Source: Bacteroidetes bacterium UBA2364 (GTDB lineage: Bacteria; Bacteroidota; Rhodothermia; Rhodothermales; UBA2364). Taken from it: a DNA stretch of 64,000 nt. A program made the translations under genes and the position numbers. Below the pieces are notes generated by a model. That model was given only the letters and a program-made list of their open reading frames with translations, had not been told where the DNA came from and searched no databases. Shown one piece after another: positions 35,327-44,021 of this stretch (position 1 is the stretch's first letter; every line of letters begins with the position of its first letter). The stretch is taken from positions 20,113-84,112 of the forward strand of contig DDTM01000083.1 in NCBI GenBank assembly GCA_002344075.1, written 5' to 3'.

Positions 35327-36745
35327 ATGCCATCATTCAGATCAACAAGCGCGAGTAATTCCATCACCTTTCGTCTTCGTTTAGACAACATTCCAGGCAC
35401 GCTTGCCAAGGCGATGTCTGCCATTGGAGAAACTGGCGGCAACATCGGTGCTATTGATATCGTCCGGGTTGAGCAAAACAAACTGATACGCGACATCACC
35501 GTTAATACAGGGGGCGATGACCATATCGAAGAAATAACGCATGTGCTCAATGGAATCGAGGGTGTAGATGTGATGCACTGGTCAGATCAAACATTTATCA
35601 TGCATTTGGGTGGAAAATTAGACATTCGGAGCAAGGTTCCACTTAAATCCCGCGACCAACTTGCTATGGCGTACACCCCTGGCGTAGCTCGTGTCTGCAT
35701 GGCCATCCATCATGCACCCGACAAGGTGTATAAGCTTACCATCAAAGGTAATACCGTAGCCGTAGTTTCTGACGGAACGGCGGTCTTAGGTCTTGGCGAC
35801 ATTGGGCCCGAGGCAGCGATGCCCGTGATGGAAGGAAAGGCCCAGCTATTCAAGGAGTTTGCAGGCGTGAATGCATTCCCGATTTGTCTGGCCACCAAAG
35901 ACGTAGATGAAATTGTGGAAACCGTTAAACGTTTGGCCCCTACGTTTGGTGGAATCAATCTGGAAGACATCTCGGCACCTCGATGTTTTGAAATTGAACG
36001 CCGTCTAAAAGAAGAATTGGATATTCCCGTTTTTCATGATGACCAACACGGCACAGCGGTTGTTATGGCAGCTGGTATTATCAATGCTTTAAAGATTGTC
36101 AATAAAAAACCACAAGACCTAAAAGTGGTGATGCTCGGCATTGGAGCAGCAGGAACGGCCTGTACCAATATGCTCATCGAAATGGGGGTAACCAATATCA
36201 TTGGAGCCGATAGAAGTGGTGCAATTCATAGGGAACGTACCGATCTGACTAAAGAGAAAATGGATTATGCCTTACGCACCAATCCCCATTTATTTTCTGG
36301 CAGCATCCACGAAATCTTACAGGATGCCGATGTATTTATCGGACTTTCTGCCCCCGACCAAATCACGGTAGAGGACTTGAAAAAGATGGCACCGAACCCC
36401 ATTGTATTTGCGATGGCGAATCCGGATCCAGAAATCAAGCCCGAATTGGCCTATCCTCATGTGGCTGTTATGGCAACCGGTAGAAGCGATTACCCGAATC
36501 AAATTAACAATGTGTTATGTTTTCCAGGATTGTTTAAAGGGGTTCTCGAATGCCGCGCAAAAGACATCAATATGGAGATGAAAATGGCTGCTGCTTATGC
36601 CATTGCTGCCTCTATTTCGGATGAAGAACTCTACCCTTCATACATTATACCCAGTGTATTCGACAAGCGGGTTGCAACAAAAGTAGCGGAAGCCGTTAAA
36701 AATGCGGCCTATGCATCTGGTGCTGCACGTAGAAACAAGAAATGA
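35327..36745 (+). CDS. NAD(P)-dependent malic enzyme with N-terminal ACT domain
   Basis: 472 residues. Residues 12-85 are an ACT domain (FRLRLDNIPGTLAKAMSAIGETGGNIGAIDIVR), a small-ligand sensor that is found on many malic enzymes of bacteria and likely makes the activity allosteric. Catalytic parts follow: YTPGVARVC with the general acid Tyr, KGNTVAVVSDGTAVLGLG, FHDDQHGTAVV with metal Asp residues, and the Rossmann motif MLGIGAAGTACTNML. It converts malate to pyruvate and CO2. With pyruvate phosphate dikinase at 41 kb it may serve gluconeogenesis. It diverges from actA across the dyad region and ends in a terminator. Confidence 0.93.
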   Translation: MPSFRSTSASNSITFRLRLDNIPGTLAKAMSAIGETGGNIGAIDIVRVEQNKLIRDITVNTGGDDHIEEITHVLNGIEGVDVMHWSDQTFIMHLGGKLDIRSKVPLKSRDQLAMAYTPGVARVCMAIHHAPDKVYKLTIKGNTVAVVSDGTAVLGLGDIGPEAAMPVMEGKAQLFKEFAGVNAFPICLATKDVDEIVETVKRLAPTFGGINLEDISAPRCFEIERRLKEELDIPVFHDDQHGTAVVMAAGIINALKIVNKKPQDLKVVMLGIGAAGTACTNMLIEMGVTNIIGADRSGAIHRERTDLTKEKMDYALRTNPHLFSGSIHEILQDADVFIGLSAPDQITVEDLKKMAPNPIVFAMANPDPEIKPELAYPHVAVMATGRSDYPNQINNVLCFPGLFKGVLECRAKDINMEMKMAAAYAIAASISDEELYPSYIIPSVFDKRVATKVAEAVKNAAYASGAARRNKK

Positions 36746-36766
36746 TTTATTTCTTATGACAAGTTT

Positions 36767-36810
36767 ATAGCACCTCTCTTGCTTTCGAGGGGGGTGTTAT
36801 TTTTCTTTTT
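36767..36810 (+). terminator. intrinsic terminator of the malic enzyme gene
   Basis: ATAGCACCTCTC pairs with GAGGGGGGTGTTAT (some G-T pairs), followed by a long T-rich run, 21 bp after the stop. Confidence 0.8.
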
Positions 36811-37012
36811 CTGACATCAAAATTTTATAACCGGATAGAAGATGTCGGATTTTTCTGGAGAGGTATAGGGATATTTCTCGCAGCATTGAGACTTTTTTAG
36901 ACCTACCTTTATTGCAATGGCCTTAAATATCCTGTATTTTGATACAGCACTTCAACCGAAGTTCAACTCCACCACCAACACCAGCTACCTTCCATATTTT
37001 ATCCTCCTTTTT

Positions 37013-37603
37013 ATGAAGTTGAACTGTGTTCCTTGCGCAGGTTTATACTACCTGCTGTTATTCCTCCTTCCCGGTACTGTATTCGCACAAGCCAAAAGTT
37101 TTGGCACGCCATCGAGCGATGCAGATCGGCAATTATTGGATCAATTGGTTGCACGTTATTACGAAAAACAACGTATCCTAACCGAAAAGCAATTGTTATT
37201 AGCAACCATTCAACCCCAGATTGCGCGTCTCGAAACAATCAAAAGCATTGCCAATTTGGGCGCTGGCCCACGAACGACTGTAAGCAAGATTCGCCAAGAA
37301 TTTCCGGGCGAGTTTATGTCTATGGCGAACGAGGTTGCTTACGCACTTTCGCTACGACGCACAGCACTCACGCCAGAAGTATTCAGGTCCACCCTTCGGC
37401 AGGCCGGATTTTCAGTTAACGAAACCGAAGCCGCCATCAAGAATCACATAGGGCTTCCAGAAAGATTGGCTTCCCAAAAACAATTGGAAGAGATTGAAGT
37501 CCGCCAATTAACCCAAGCTATTGTTGAAATCCGGGCCCAAGTAAGTATGATCGCACCGAAAGTGGGGCTTAAACCCGAAGTTCTGCTCGGTTTAGGAAAT
37601 TAA
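37013..37603 (+). CDS. exported helical protein, unknown
   Basis: 196 residues from ATG 37013; an upstream ATG at 36917 adds 32 residues without a signal. Residues 1-26 form a signal ending VFA-Q. The rest is almost all helix: ADRQLLDQLVARYYEKQRIL, LETIKSIANLG, then EEIEVRQLTQAIVEIRAQV. No domain family is recognised; the shape could be a periplasmic helical or coiled-coil protein. The stop is one base from the stop of the convergent 127-residue gene. Confidence 0.6.
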   Translation: MKLNCVPCAGLYYLLLFLLPGTVFAQAKSFGTPSSDADRQLLDQLVARYYEKQRILTEKQLLLATIQPQIARLETIKSIANLGAGPRTTVSKIRQEFPGEFMSMANEVAYALSLRRTALTPEVFRSTLRQAGFSVNETEAAIKNHIGLPERLASQKQLEEIEVRQLTQAIVEIRAQVSMIAPKVGLKPEVLLGLGN

Positions 37604-37604
37604 G

Positions 37605-37988
37605 TTAGGTGGTACGTTGCCGTCCAATGCGTTTGTCCAGCTCATCGGCCATATCGGGTAATTCATCCGATATGGCTTTGACCGAGGAGGTTGGAAGGTG
37701 ATTTTCGATGGCACTGATTCGTTCTTCTAACGGTTTGCTCACTTCCAACATGGTTTCCCGAATCATTTCTTGCAACTCCGCGCGCGAAAGCGTTTTGTCA
37801 TCCTGCTGTCCATTTCGTTCAAATTCCATTTGAAAAAAAGGTAGTTTAATATTTTTAGGCTGTGCCTGTGGAGATTGTAAGCGCATTCGTTCTTTGGTTT
37901 CCATGGTAAACTTTTCATGTTGGAGAGCCATTTTAACAATGGAAACAACGGCGATGGCAATAATGGTGGTAATGATGATGTAGATCAT
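37605..37988 (-). CDS. small single-pass membrane protein, unknown
   Basis: 127 residues. A membrane helix at residues 1-20 (MIYIIITTIIAIAVVSIVKM) leads to a charged region and, at about 65-110, a helix with LSRAELQEMIRETMLEVSKPLEERISAIENHL that could form a coiled coil. The end is acidic then basic (DELDKRIGRQRTT). In size and order it is reminiscent of PspB-like membrane proteins but the match is not close, and no pspA or pspC is nearby. It is convergent with the 196-residue exported gene. Confidence 0.55.
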   Translation of the reverse strand: MIYIIITTIIAIAVVSIVKMALQHEKFTMETKERMRLQSPQAQPKNIKLPFFQMEFERNGQQDDKTLSRAELQEMIRETMLEVSKPLEERISAIENHLPTSSVKAISDELPDMADELDKRIGRQRTT

Positions 37989-38098
37989 TTCTTTAGGGCG
38001 TCTAAAATTCGGAGAGAGTCGGATAGCGTTTCCGTTTCAAGGATTTTCAAGTCCATCTACAGAAAAATTTTTTCATACGGTACGTATTTCCCAAAGTT

Positions 38099-38707
38099 TC
38101 AGAAAGATTGCGATTCTATATCCAACAATAAATCAAAACCAATGGTAATATCATCCATTGTGCGCACCATCCCCCCTATGGCGACAGGAGGCATTACTCC
38201 AAAAGCCGTCATCTTAAGGGGTTGATATCCTTTTACCCTGAATTTTCCCGATGCTTTTCGTTGCACCATAACGGGTATCTGATACCCCTTGATATGCCCA
38301 TTAAGGGAAACCTGAGCATAAAACCGACTACTCCCCGATGTATTTTTGCCAGAAGTAATTGCTTCCACTTCACGAACATCAATTTCGATATTGGGAAATC
38401 GGTTCGCCTGAAGGGCCTCATACATCACCCCATTAAAAAGCCGGTTGCCACAATCGAGTGTTCGAATCCGGATAGAGATTTGGACAAGATTTACTTTATA
38501 GTTCCCATCCTTTATCCAATAAAAAGTTTTTTTCGGAATCATCAAAGATGCTTTGCACCTAAAATCGGCGAGAGTCGTTTTCCCCTTTATTTCTACGATG
38601 CTCCCTTGCAAAACCGCCCATTTCCCCATTTTGTAATCTGAAAGGGATTGGCCCAGCATGGGTTGATTCCAAAAGGACAAAATCAGTAGGATATAACGCC
38701 ACATCAT
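38099..38707 (-). CDS. exported YceI-like protein
   Basis: 202 residues with a signal (1-19, LGQ). It is a distant YceI-type lipocalin: strands KGKTTLADFRCKASL, VNLVQISIRIRTLDCGN, MYEALQANRFPNIEIDVREV, and the end DITIGFDLLL match the order of YceI proteins, which hold isoprenoid-like ligands in the periplasm. It sits downstream of a beta-barrel gene and a clear YceI gene, though a terminator lies between it and the barrel gene. The three could be a functional set around one hydrophobic substrate. Confidence 0.7.
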   Translation of the reverse strand: MMWRYILLILSFWNQPMLGQSLSDYKMGKWAVLQGSIVEIKGKTTLADFRCKASLMIPKKTFYWIKDGNYKVNLVQISIRIRTLDCGNRLFNGVMYEALQANRFPNIEIDVREVEAITSGKNTSGSSRFYAQVSLNGHIKGYQIPVMVQRKASGKFRVKGYQPLKMTAFGVMPPVAIGGMVRTMDDITIGFDLLLDIESQSF

Positions 38708-38724
38708 AGGGGTATCAAACTTAA

Positions 38725-38755
38725 AAGAGGCCCAAACAAACTGTCTGCGCCTCTT
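38725..38755 (-). terminator. intrinsic terminator after the porin gene
   Basis: AAGAGGC and GCCTCTT (38725-38731, 38749-38755) form a stem with a T-rich end on the minus strand, 33 bp after the porin stop. Confidence 0.7.
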
Positions 38756-38788
38756 CTTCGATGTATAGATTGGTGATTGGGCGAGTCA

Positions 38789-40132
38789 TTAGAAACCAAC
38801 TGCCGCTTCGATCATCAGCCCTTTGAAGTTTGCTCCATTGCGCACATCCGTAGCGGGGAAGTCTCCGGAATAGTCTTGATTTACGTATTCCAACTTGGCT
38901 ACCATGTTTTTGGTAACAAACCAGCCTAAGACGCCTTGCACACGGGTTGCACTTACGTCTTTGATCGCGCCACTAAAGAGGAATTGCGCATCTACTTTAT
39001 TGTAGCGACCACCCACATAGAAATTTTCTTTTGAACCGAAGCGATAGATCAGTTCGCCCGCCAATTGGCCAGCAGTACGTTCGTCTTTTTCGGCATTGCT
39101 ACGTCCTTGTGCCGTTTCATACGTTCCGAAGAACTCAATACCTTTGTATTTTAAGAAAAGGTTCCCCATAATGGCGGTTACTTTATCCGTAAAACCAGGT
39201 TGAATATTACCAGACCAAGCTTGTGCCGTCGCATTGGTTGCCGTTCCGCCGACGGATGCAGGCTCTACGACCAAGTAATATCTGGAACCAGCACGGTCTC
39301 CATTATACAGTACATTTCGGGCTGTACTCGAAATGGTATATACACTCCCTGTTACCCGCAAACGAAGGTCGTCATTAATTTGTTTGTCGTAGCCTAATTT
39401 TCCGATGTATGCAGGCTTCCGGCTGTTATCCGGATCGTTTGTTGTTTTGGCCGGACGTGTAATAACCCCATTGATTGCACCGGTGGTCATGGCAAAATCA
39501 GCCAAGATGCCATTTTTTTGGTAGGTCACCTCGCCCCCAATTTCGGTATTGAAGGCATCAAGCACATAGTTTCCCACAAAAGGATTATATACGGCGTTCC
39601 CGTTATCTGTTCTGCGGTAGTGGGCATCGCCGTAGTTTAGTTCGTTATGCCCCACACGAATGGTGACGTTTTCCATTACCTTATCTACCAAATCACTTTT
39701 CAGGAAAGGTAATTTATCAAATTGGATATACCCTCCTTTCACCCAAGATTCGTTATGATGCCGCGCCGATAAATAGGTGATCAGATTCATCCGAACACCA
39801 TCTGCGAGCCAAACATCTATGTTCAGGTTTGCCGTTGCAAGGTTGAACCCCGGAGCAAGATTATAAAGGTTATCGTTAACTTTATCGTTGTTGGCATCCG
39901 TAAAAAATTTACTAGAGTGGCTTAGGTGTTGGTATTGCTGGGTAAAATTCCCGCCGAGCCTCACTTTAACATCGCCCTTCCAATTAGTTTCTTGTTTTGG
40001 GGTTTCAAAAACATAAAGTCCGTCTTGGTCGTAGGGACGATAGTTCGTATAAACACTTTGTGCGGTTGCCGACGACATAGCACCGAAAAGCACAACAATA
40101 AAAATGGTTGATTTAAGGATTAAAGATTTCAT
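38789..40132 (-). CDS. outer-membrane beta-barrel porin-like protein
   Basis: 447 residues with a signal (1-24, TAQ). The mature protein is made of alternating strands rich in Tyr, Phe and Gly (VKVRLGGNFTQQYQHLSH, VTIRVGHNELNYGDAH, MGNLFLKYKGIEFFGTYETAQG), and ends in Phe (EAAVGF), as outer-membrane barrels do. The length fits a 16-18 strand porin. Substrate cannot be read; it lies between two YceI-family genes, so it may pass a small hydrophobic or charged compound. It is followed by a terminator. Confidence 0.85.
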   Translation of the reverse strand: MKSLILKSTIFIVVLFGAMSSATAQSVYTNYRPYDQDGLYVFETPKQETNWKGDVKVRLGGNFTQQYQHLSHSSKFFTDANNDKVNDNLYNLAPGFNLATANLNIDVWLADGVRMNLITYLSARHHNESWVKGGYIQFDKLPFLKSDLVDKVMENVTIRVGHNELNYGDAHYRRTDNGNAVYNPFVGNYVLDAFNTEIGGEVTYQKNGILADFAMTTGAINGVITRPAKTTNDPDNSRKPAYIGKLGYDKQINDDLRLRVTGSVYTISSTARNVLYNGDRAGSRYYLVVEPASVGGTATNATAQAWSGNIQPGFTDKVTAIMGNLFLKYKGIEFFGTYETAQGRSNAEKDERTAGQLAGELIYRFGSKENFYVGGRYNKVDAQFLFSGAIKDVSATRVQGVLGWFVTKNMVAKLEYVNQDYSGDFPATDVRNGANFKGLMIEAAVGF

Positions 40133-40188
40133 GATGGTAACAGTTAGTGGAAACAGGGATTATAAAGGGGACGAAAGAACAGGCTGGG

Positions 40189-40755
40189 TTATTTGCCCAT
40201 TGTCACGTCTAAACTGACGGTGACATCGTCTGAAGTTTTAAGTGTGCCCATAAACAAGACTGGAGCAGACATTTTGAAGTCAGACATTTTAAGTTTTTTG
40301 GTACCTTTGAATTGGACGCTTCCATCGCCTGCAACCGTTCCGGTGACGCTCAGGTCAACGGGCTTGGTGACACCGTGCATGGTCAGATTGCCTTTTGCAG
40401 CCACCTGATAGGCATTTCCTTGTTTCGTAACTTTGGCGGACGTCATTTGAAAAACGATAGTGGCATATTTGGAAGCATCGAATGTGGACAGGATGTTTTT
40501 GTCCATCATTTGCCCTTTTGTACTTTTGATGGAAGCAACATCCATGGTAACCGAAAGACTATTAACGGCTTTCAATTCTCCGCCTTCGACTTTAACATCT
40601 CCGTTACCCCGCACTCTGGTGACATTAGCAGCCCAGTCATGGAGGGTAGAAGTGCCTTTCATGCCTACATTGCTACGGTTTATTTTATAACCTTGCGCCA
40701 TTGCGGAAAACGAAAGGAGTAGAAAGAACGGAAGAATCCATAAAATGCGTTTCAT
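40189..40755 (-). CDS. periplasmic YceI family protein
   Basis: 188 residues from ATG 40755; the 34 upstream codons are not family-like. A signal (1-21, SAMAQ) is followed by a full YceI lipocalin: YKINRSNVGMKGTSTLHDW, LKAVNSLSVTMDVASIKSTKG, MDKNILSTFDASKYATIVFQM, and LTMHGVTKPVDLSV. YceI proteins bind polyisoprenoid or quinone-like molecules. It is 56 bp upstream of the porin gene and probably in the same operon. Confidence 0.9.
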   Translation of the reverse strand: MKRILWILPFFLLLSFSAMAQGYKINRSNVGMKGTSTLHDWAANVTRVRGNGDVKVEGGELKAVNSLSVTMDVASIKSTKGQMMDKNILSTFDASKYATIVFQMTSAKVTKQGNAYQVAAKGNLTMHGVTKPVDLSVTGTVAGDGSVQFKGTKKLKMSDFKMSAPVLFMGTLKTSDDVTVSLDVTMGK

Positions 40756-40954
40756 AGCTTTAGGGGGTTTAATGAACGTATAGGTTATAAGTGGTTTTTG
40801 TGCCGCTATTACCTCTTGATAACAGGATACGCAATTCGCAGAGGTGAAGCCGTCCATGAACTTCGGTGCTTTGTGTAAGGAAGAGTGGGCAGGCTGTACG
40901 AATTTGGCCTACAAGCGCTTTCATAAATAAATGGCTTGCCACAAAAGTCTTGCC

Positions 40955-40993
40955 TAAAAAAAACATCCCTATCTTGCCAATAATAGGGATGTT
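40955..40993 (-). terminator. intrinsic terminator of ppdK
   Basis: A perfect 11-bp stem AACATCCCTAT / ATAGGGATGTT (40962-40972, 40983-40993) with an eight-T run on the minus strand, 20 bp after the ppdK stop. Confidence 0.88.
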
Positions 40994-41012
40994 CATAGGC
41001 ATTATGATGGTA

Positions 41013-43748
41013 TTAAGACTTTTTACGTCTAATAGTAGCCTGAGCAGCAGCAATTCTTGCGATAGGTACCCGGAAGGGAGAGCAACTCACATAATCTAAG
41101 CCGGCTTTACAGGCAAAAGCCACCGATGTTGGGTCGCCGCCATGTTCACCACACACACCCAAATGCAGGTTCGGATTTACCGACCGTCCCTTCTTAACCG
41201 CCATATCAATAAGTTGACCAACCCCTTTTTCATCAATAGATTTAAACGGGTCTAGATCCACAAGCCCTTTTTTAAGGTAGATCGGTAGGAATTTATTGGC
41301 ATCATCCCGTGAGAACCCGAACGTCATTTGCGTGAGATCGTTCGTCCCAAAAGAGAAGAACTCGGCTTTTTGGGCGATGCTATCTGCCATCAGTGCGGCA
41401 CGCGGTGTTTCGATCATTGTTCCCACTTTATAGGGGATTTCTACGCCTTGTTCTGCAAAGACCTTGGCAGCGACCCGACGGATCACCTTTTCTTGCTCGG
41501 CAAATTCGCGGACGGTTACGACCAGCGGGACCATGATTTCCGGCAATACCTTGATGCCTTTTGCATGTACACTAAGTGCCGCCTCGATAATGGCACGGGT
41601 TTGCATTTCGGTAATTTCCGGATAGGTGATACCGAGCCGGCAACCACGATGACCAAGCATGGGGTTCTGCTCTTTCAGTTCTTCAATCCGATCACGGATT
41701 TTATTAACAGAGACATGCATTTGTTTGGCCATCACCTGTTGACTCGCATCATCGTGCGGGAGGAATTCATGAAGCGGCGGATCTAAGAGGCGAATGGTCA
41801 CAGGTAGATCGTGCATTACCTCGAACAAGCCCTCAAAGTCGCTACGTTGGATGGGTAATAGTTTGTCTAATGCCTTCCGGCGCCCGGCTTCGTCGTCGGC
41901 CAAAATCATTTCACGTACCGAAATAATACGATCCCCTTCAAAGAACATATGTTCTGTGCGGCAAAGCCCAATCCCAGTTGCCCCAAAATTTACGGCTTGC
42001 TTCGCTTCTTCGGGCGTATCCGCATTGGTCCGTACACCGAGCCTAGCATACTTTTCGGAAAGCGCCATCAATTCACCAAAGTCGCCGCTTAGTTCAGCTT
42101 CGCGGGTTTCGACCCGACCTTCATACACCTCTCCGGTGGTGCCATTAAGCGAAATCCACGTCCCTTCACGATAGGTTTTGCCTTCGACTGTCATCTCGCG
42201 CAATTTATAATCTACATGAATAGCACCCGCACCCGAAACACAGCATTTACCCATTCCCCGTGCCACCACTGCCGCATGAGAAGTCATGCCGCCACGTGCT
42301 GTCAAAATTCCTTTAGCCGCATGCATCCCCCGCAAATCTTCAGGACTGGTTTCCACACGTACCAAAATAACCTCTTTACCACGTTTAGCCCATTCTTCGG
42401 CCTCGTCTGCAAAGAACACGATTTGTCCGGTGGAGGCCCCCGGCGAAGCAGGCAGCCCTCGTGCAATCACTACCGCATTCTTAATGGCCTTTCCATCAAA
42501 AACGGGGTGTAGCAATTCATCCAAGCGATTCGGGTCCACCCGTTGGATGGCTGTTTTTTCATCTATCATCCCTTGCCGAAGCATATCCATAGCAATTTTC
42601 ACCATCGCTGCACCTGTCCGTTTGCCATTTCTGGTTTGTAGCATCCAAAGTTTGCCGTCTTCAATGGTGAACTCTACGTCTTGCATATCACTGAAGTGGT
42701 TTTCCAGTGTCGTTTCTGCATGAATCAACTGTGCAAACACTTCTGGCATGGCTTCTTCTAATGACGGATAATGGGCCTTCCGGTCTTCCTCGCTAATGCA
42801 AGCCAATTCAGCCCATCGTTGTGAGCCAATGAGTGTCACTTGTTGGGGTGTCCGAATCCCGGCAACGACATCTTCGCCCTGTGCATTAAATAAAAATTCG
42901 CCATTAAAAATGTCTTCACCTGTAGCCGCATCGCGGGTGAATGCCACACCAGTTGCACTGTTACTGGAATGGTTGCCATAGACCATCGCCTGCACATTAA
43001 CCGCTGTTCCCCAGCTTTCAGGAATATCGTTCAGGGCACGATAAACCTGTGCCCGCTCGTTATTCCAGCTTTGGAATACGGCCATGATCGCCCCCCACAG
43101 TTGCTCCCATGGATCGGTAGGGAAGTCCTTCCCTAACCGGGCCAAGATCAAGGCTTTAAACCGGCGTACCAATTCTTTCAAATCATCTGCCGAAAGGTCT
43201 GTATCTAATTTTACCCCTCGTTCATGTTTAACGAACTCAATGATCACCTCAAAGGGGTCTTCATCTTCTTTACGTTCAGGCTTTAGCCCCATCACAACAT
43301 CCCCATACATTTGCACAAACCGGCGGTACGAATCCCATGCAAACCGTGCATCTCCCGATTTTTCTATCAACCCCTGAACGGCTTCGTCATTGAGTCCTAA
43401 ATTCAGAATTGTATCCATCATACCGGGCATCGAAGCACGTGCTCCCGAACGCACTGAAAGCAATAACGGATCTGAGGCGTCTCCAAATTTTTTGCCCATG
43501 ATTTTTTCAACATACGCCACTCCTTGCTTCACTTCATCAGCAATAAGGCTGGTTACCATTTCCCGACCATTTAACGTATATTGGGTACAGGCCTCGGTGG
43601 TCACCGTAAAACCAGCCGGAACAGGGATATTGAGCAAACACATTTCGGCCATATTGGCCCCTTTTCCTCCCAAAAGGTTTTTCATGTCTGCACGACCTTC
43701 GGTGCCTTCCGGCCCGAAGAGATACACATATTTAGCAGAGACGTCCAT
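41013..43748 (-). CDS. ppdK: pyruvate, phosphate dikinase
   Basis: 911 residues, near the standard length. Domains in order: ATP-binding (KNLLGGKGANMAEM at about 24-37), the mobile swivelling domain with catalytic His in GGMTSHAAVVARGMGK (mid-protein), and the PEP/pyruvate TIM barrel with LCRTEHMFFE, MIETPRAALMAD, and FGTNDLTQMTFG; CGEHGGDP near the end has the general-acid Cys. It interconverts pyruvate, ATP and Pi with PEP, AMP and PPi. With malic enzyme it can run C4-acid to PEP. Preceding 273 bp contain no gene and hold its promoter and that of the divergent kinase gene. Confidence 0.96.
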   Translation of the reverse strand: MDVSAKYVYLFGPEGTEGRADMKNLLGGKGANMAEMCLLNIPVPAGFTVTTEACTQYTLNGREMVTSLIADEVKQGVAYVEKIMGKKFGDASDPLLLSVRSGARASMPGMMDTILNLGLNDEAVQGLIEKSGDARFAWDSYRRFVQMYGDVVMGLKPERKEDEDPFEVIIEFVKHERGVKLDTDLSADDLKELVRRFKALILARLGKDFPTDPWEQLWGAIMAVFQSWNNERAQVYRALNDIPESWGTAVNVQAMVYGNHSSNSATGVAFTRDAATGEDIFNGEFLFNAQGEDVVAGIRTPQQVTLIGSQRWAELACISEEDRKAHYPSLEEAMPEVFAQLIHAETTLENHFSDMQDVEFTIEDGKLWMLQTRNGKRTGAAMVKIAMDMLRQGMIDEKTAIQRVDPNRLDELLHPVFDGKAIKNAVVIARGLPASPGASTGQIVFFADEAEEWAKRGKEVILVRVETSPEDLRGMHAAKGILTARGGMTSHAAVVARGMGKCCVSGAGAIHVDYKLREMTVEGKTYREGTWISLNGTTGEVYEGRVETREAELSGDFGELMALSEKYARLGVRTNADTPEEAKQAVNFGATGIGLCRTEHMFFEGDRIISVREMILADDEAGRRKALDKLLPIQRSDFEGLFEVMHDLPVTIRLLDPPLHEFLPHDDASQQVMAKQMHVSVNKIRDRIEELKEQNPMLGHRGCRLGITYPEITEMQTRAIIEAALSVHAKGIKVLPEIMVPLVVTVREFAEQEKVIRRVAAKVFAEQGVEIPYKVGTMIETPRAALMADSIAQKAEFFSFGTNDLTQMTFGFSRDDANKFLPIYLKKGLVDLDPFKSIDEKGVGQLIDMAVKKGRSVNPNLHLGVCGEHGGDPTSVAFACKAGLDYVSCSPFRVPIARIAAAQATIRRKKS

Positions 43749-43991
43749 TTGAATGCATTTTTTTAATGGAAAAGAAAAGCCGCTCTAAACGGCCTACATA
43801 ATTTGAAGTAAGGATAACCCACGCCAGAAAAAACCTTTTCATGGTTTCGTTGTTTAGATGTGTAGGGAAAAAAAGCCGATCCTTGTAGGAAAAAGCCGTA
43901 TAGAGAATGTCGGCACTATACCTTGATCTTTTGTTCACCAGTACGTAATTTGGTTGTTTAAAGAAATTTATGCTGTTAGATAAAGACCACC

Positions 43992-44021
43992 GCCGAGCCA
44001 ACTCGGCACTGCAATTTTTTT
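43992..44021 (+). promoter_or_regulatory. terminator-like hairpin directly before a start codon
   Basis: GCCGAG (43992-43997), loop CCAA, CTCGGC (44002-44007) followed by a run of seven T (44015-44021), directly before the ATG at 44022. There is no plus-strand gene upstream for it to terminate; ppdK runs the other way. The element could therefore act as an attenuator or translation block of the kinase-ATPase-regulator operon, or be a chance hairpin. Confidence 0.45.

Noticed and set aside
40769..41053. Minus-strand 94-codon frame between ppdK and the YceI gene
   Set aside because: It covers the ppdK terminator and the ppdK 3' end in another frame.
43732..44001. Minus-strand 89-codon frame upstream of ppdK
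   Set aside because: It overlaps the ppdK start and has basic, unstructured composition; more likely leader DNA.
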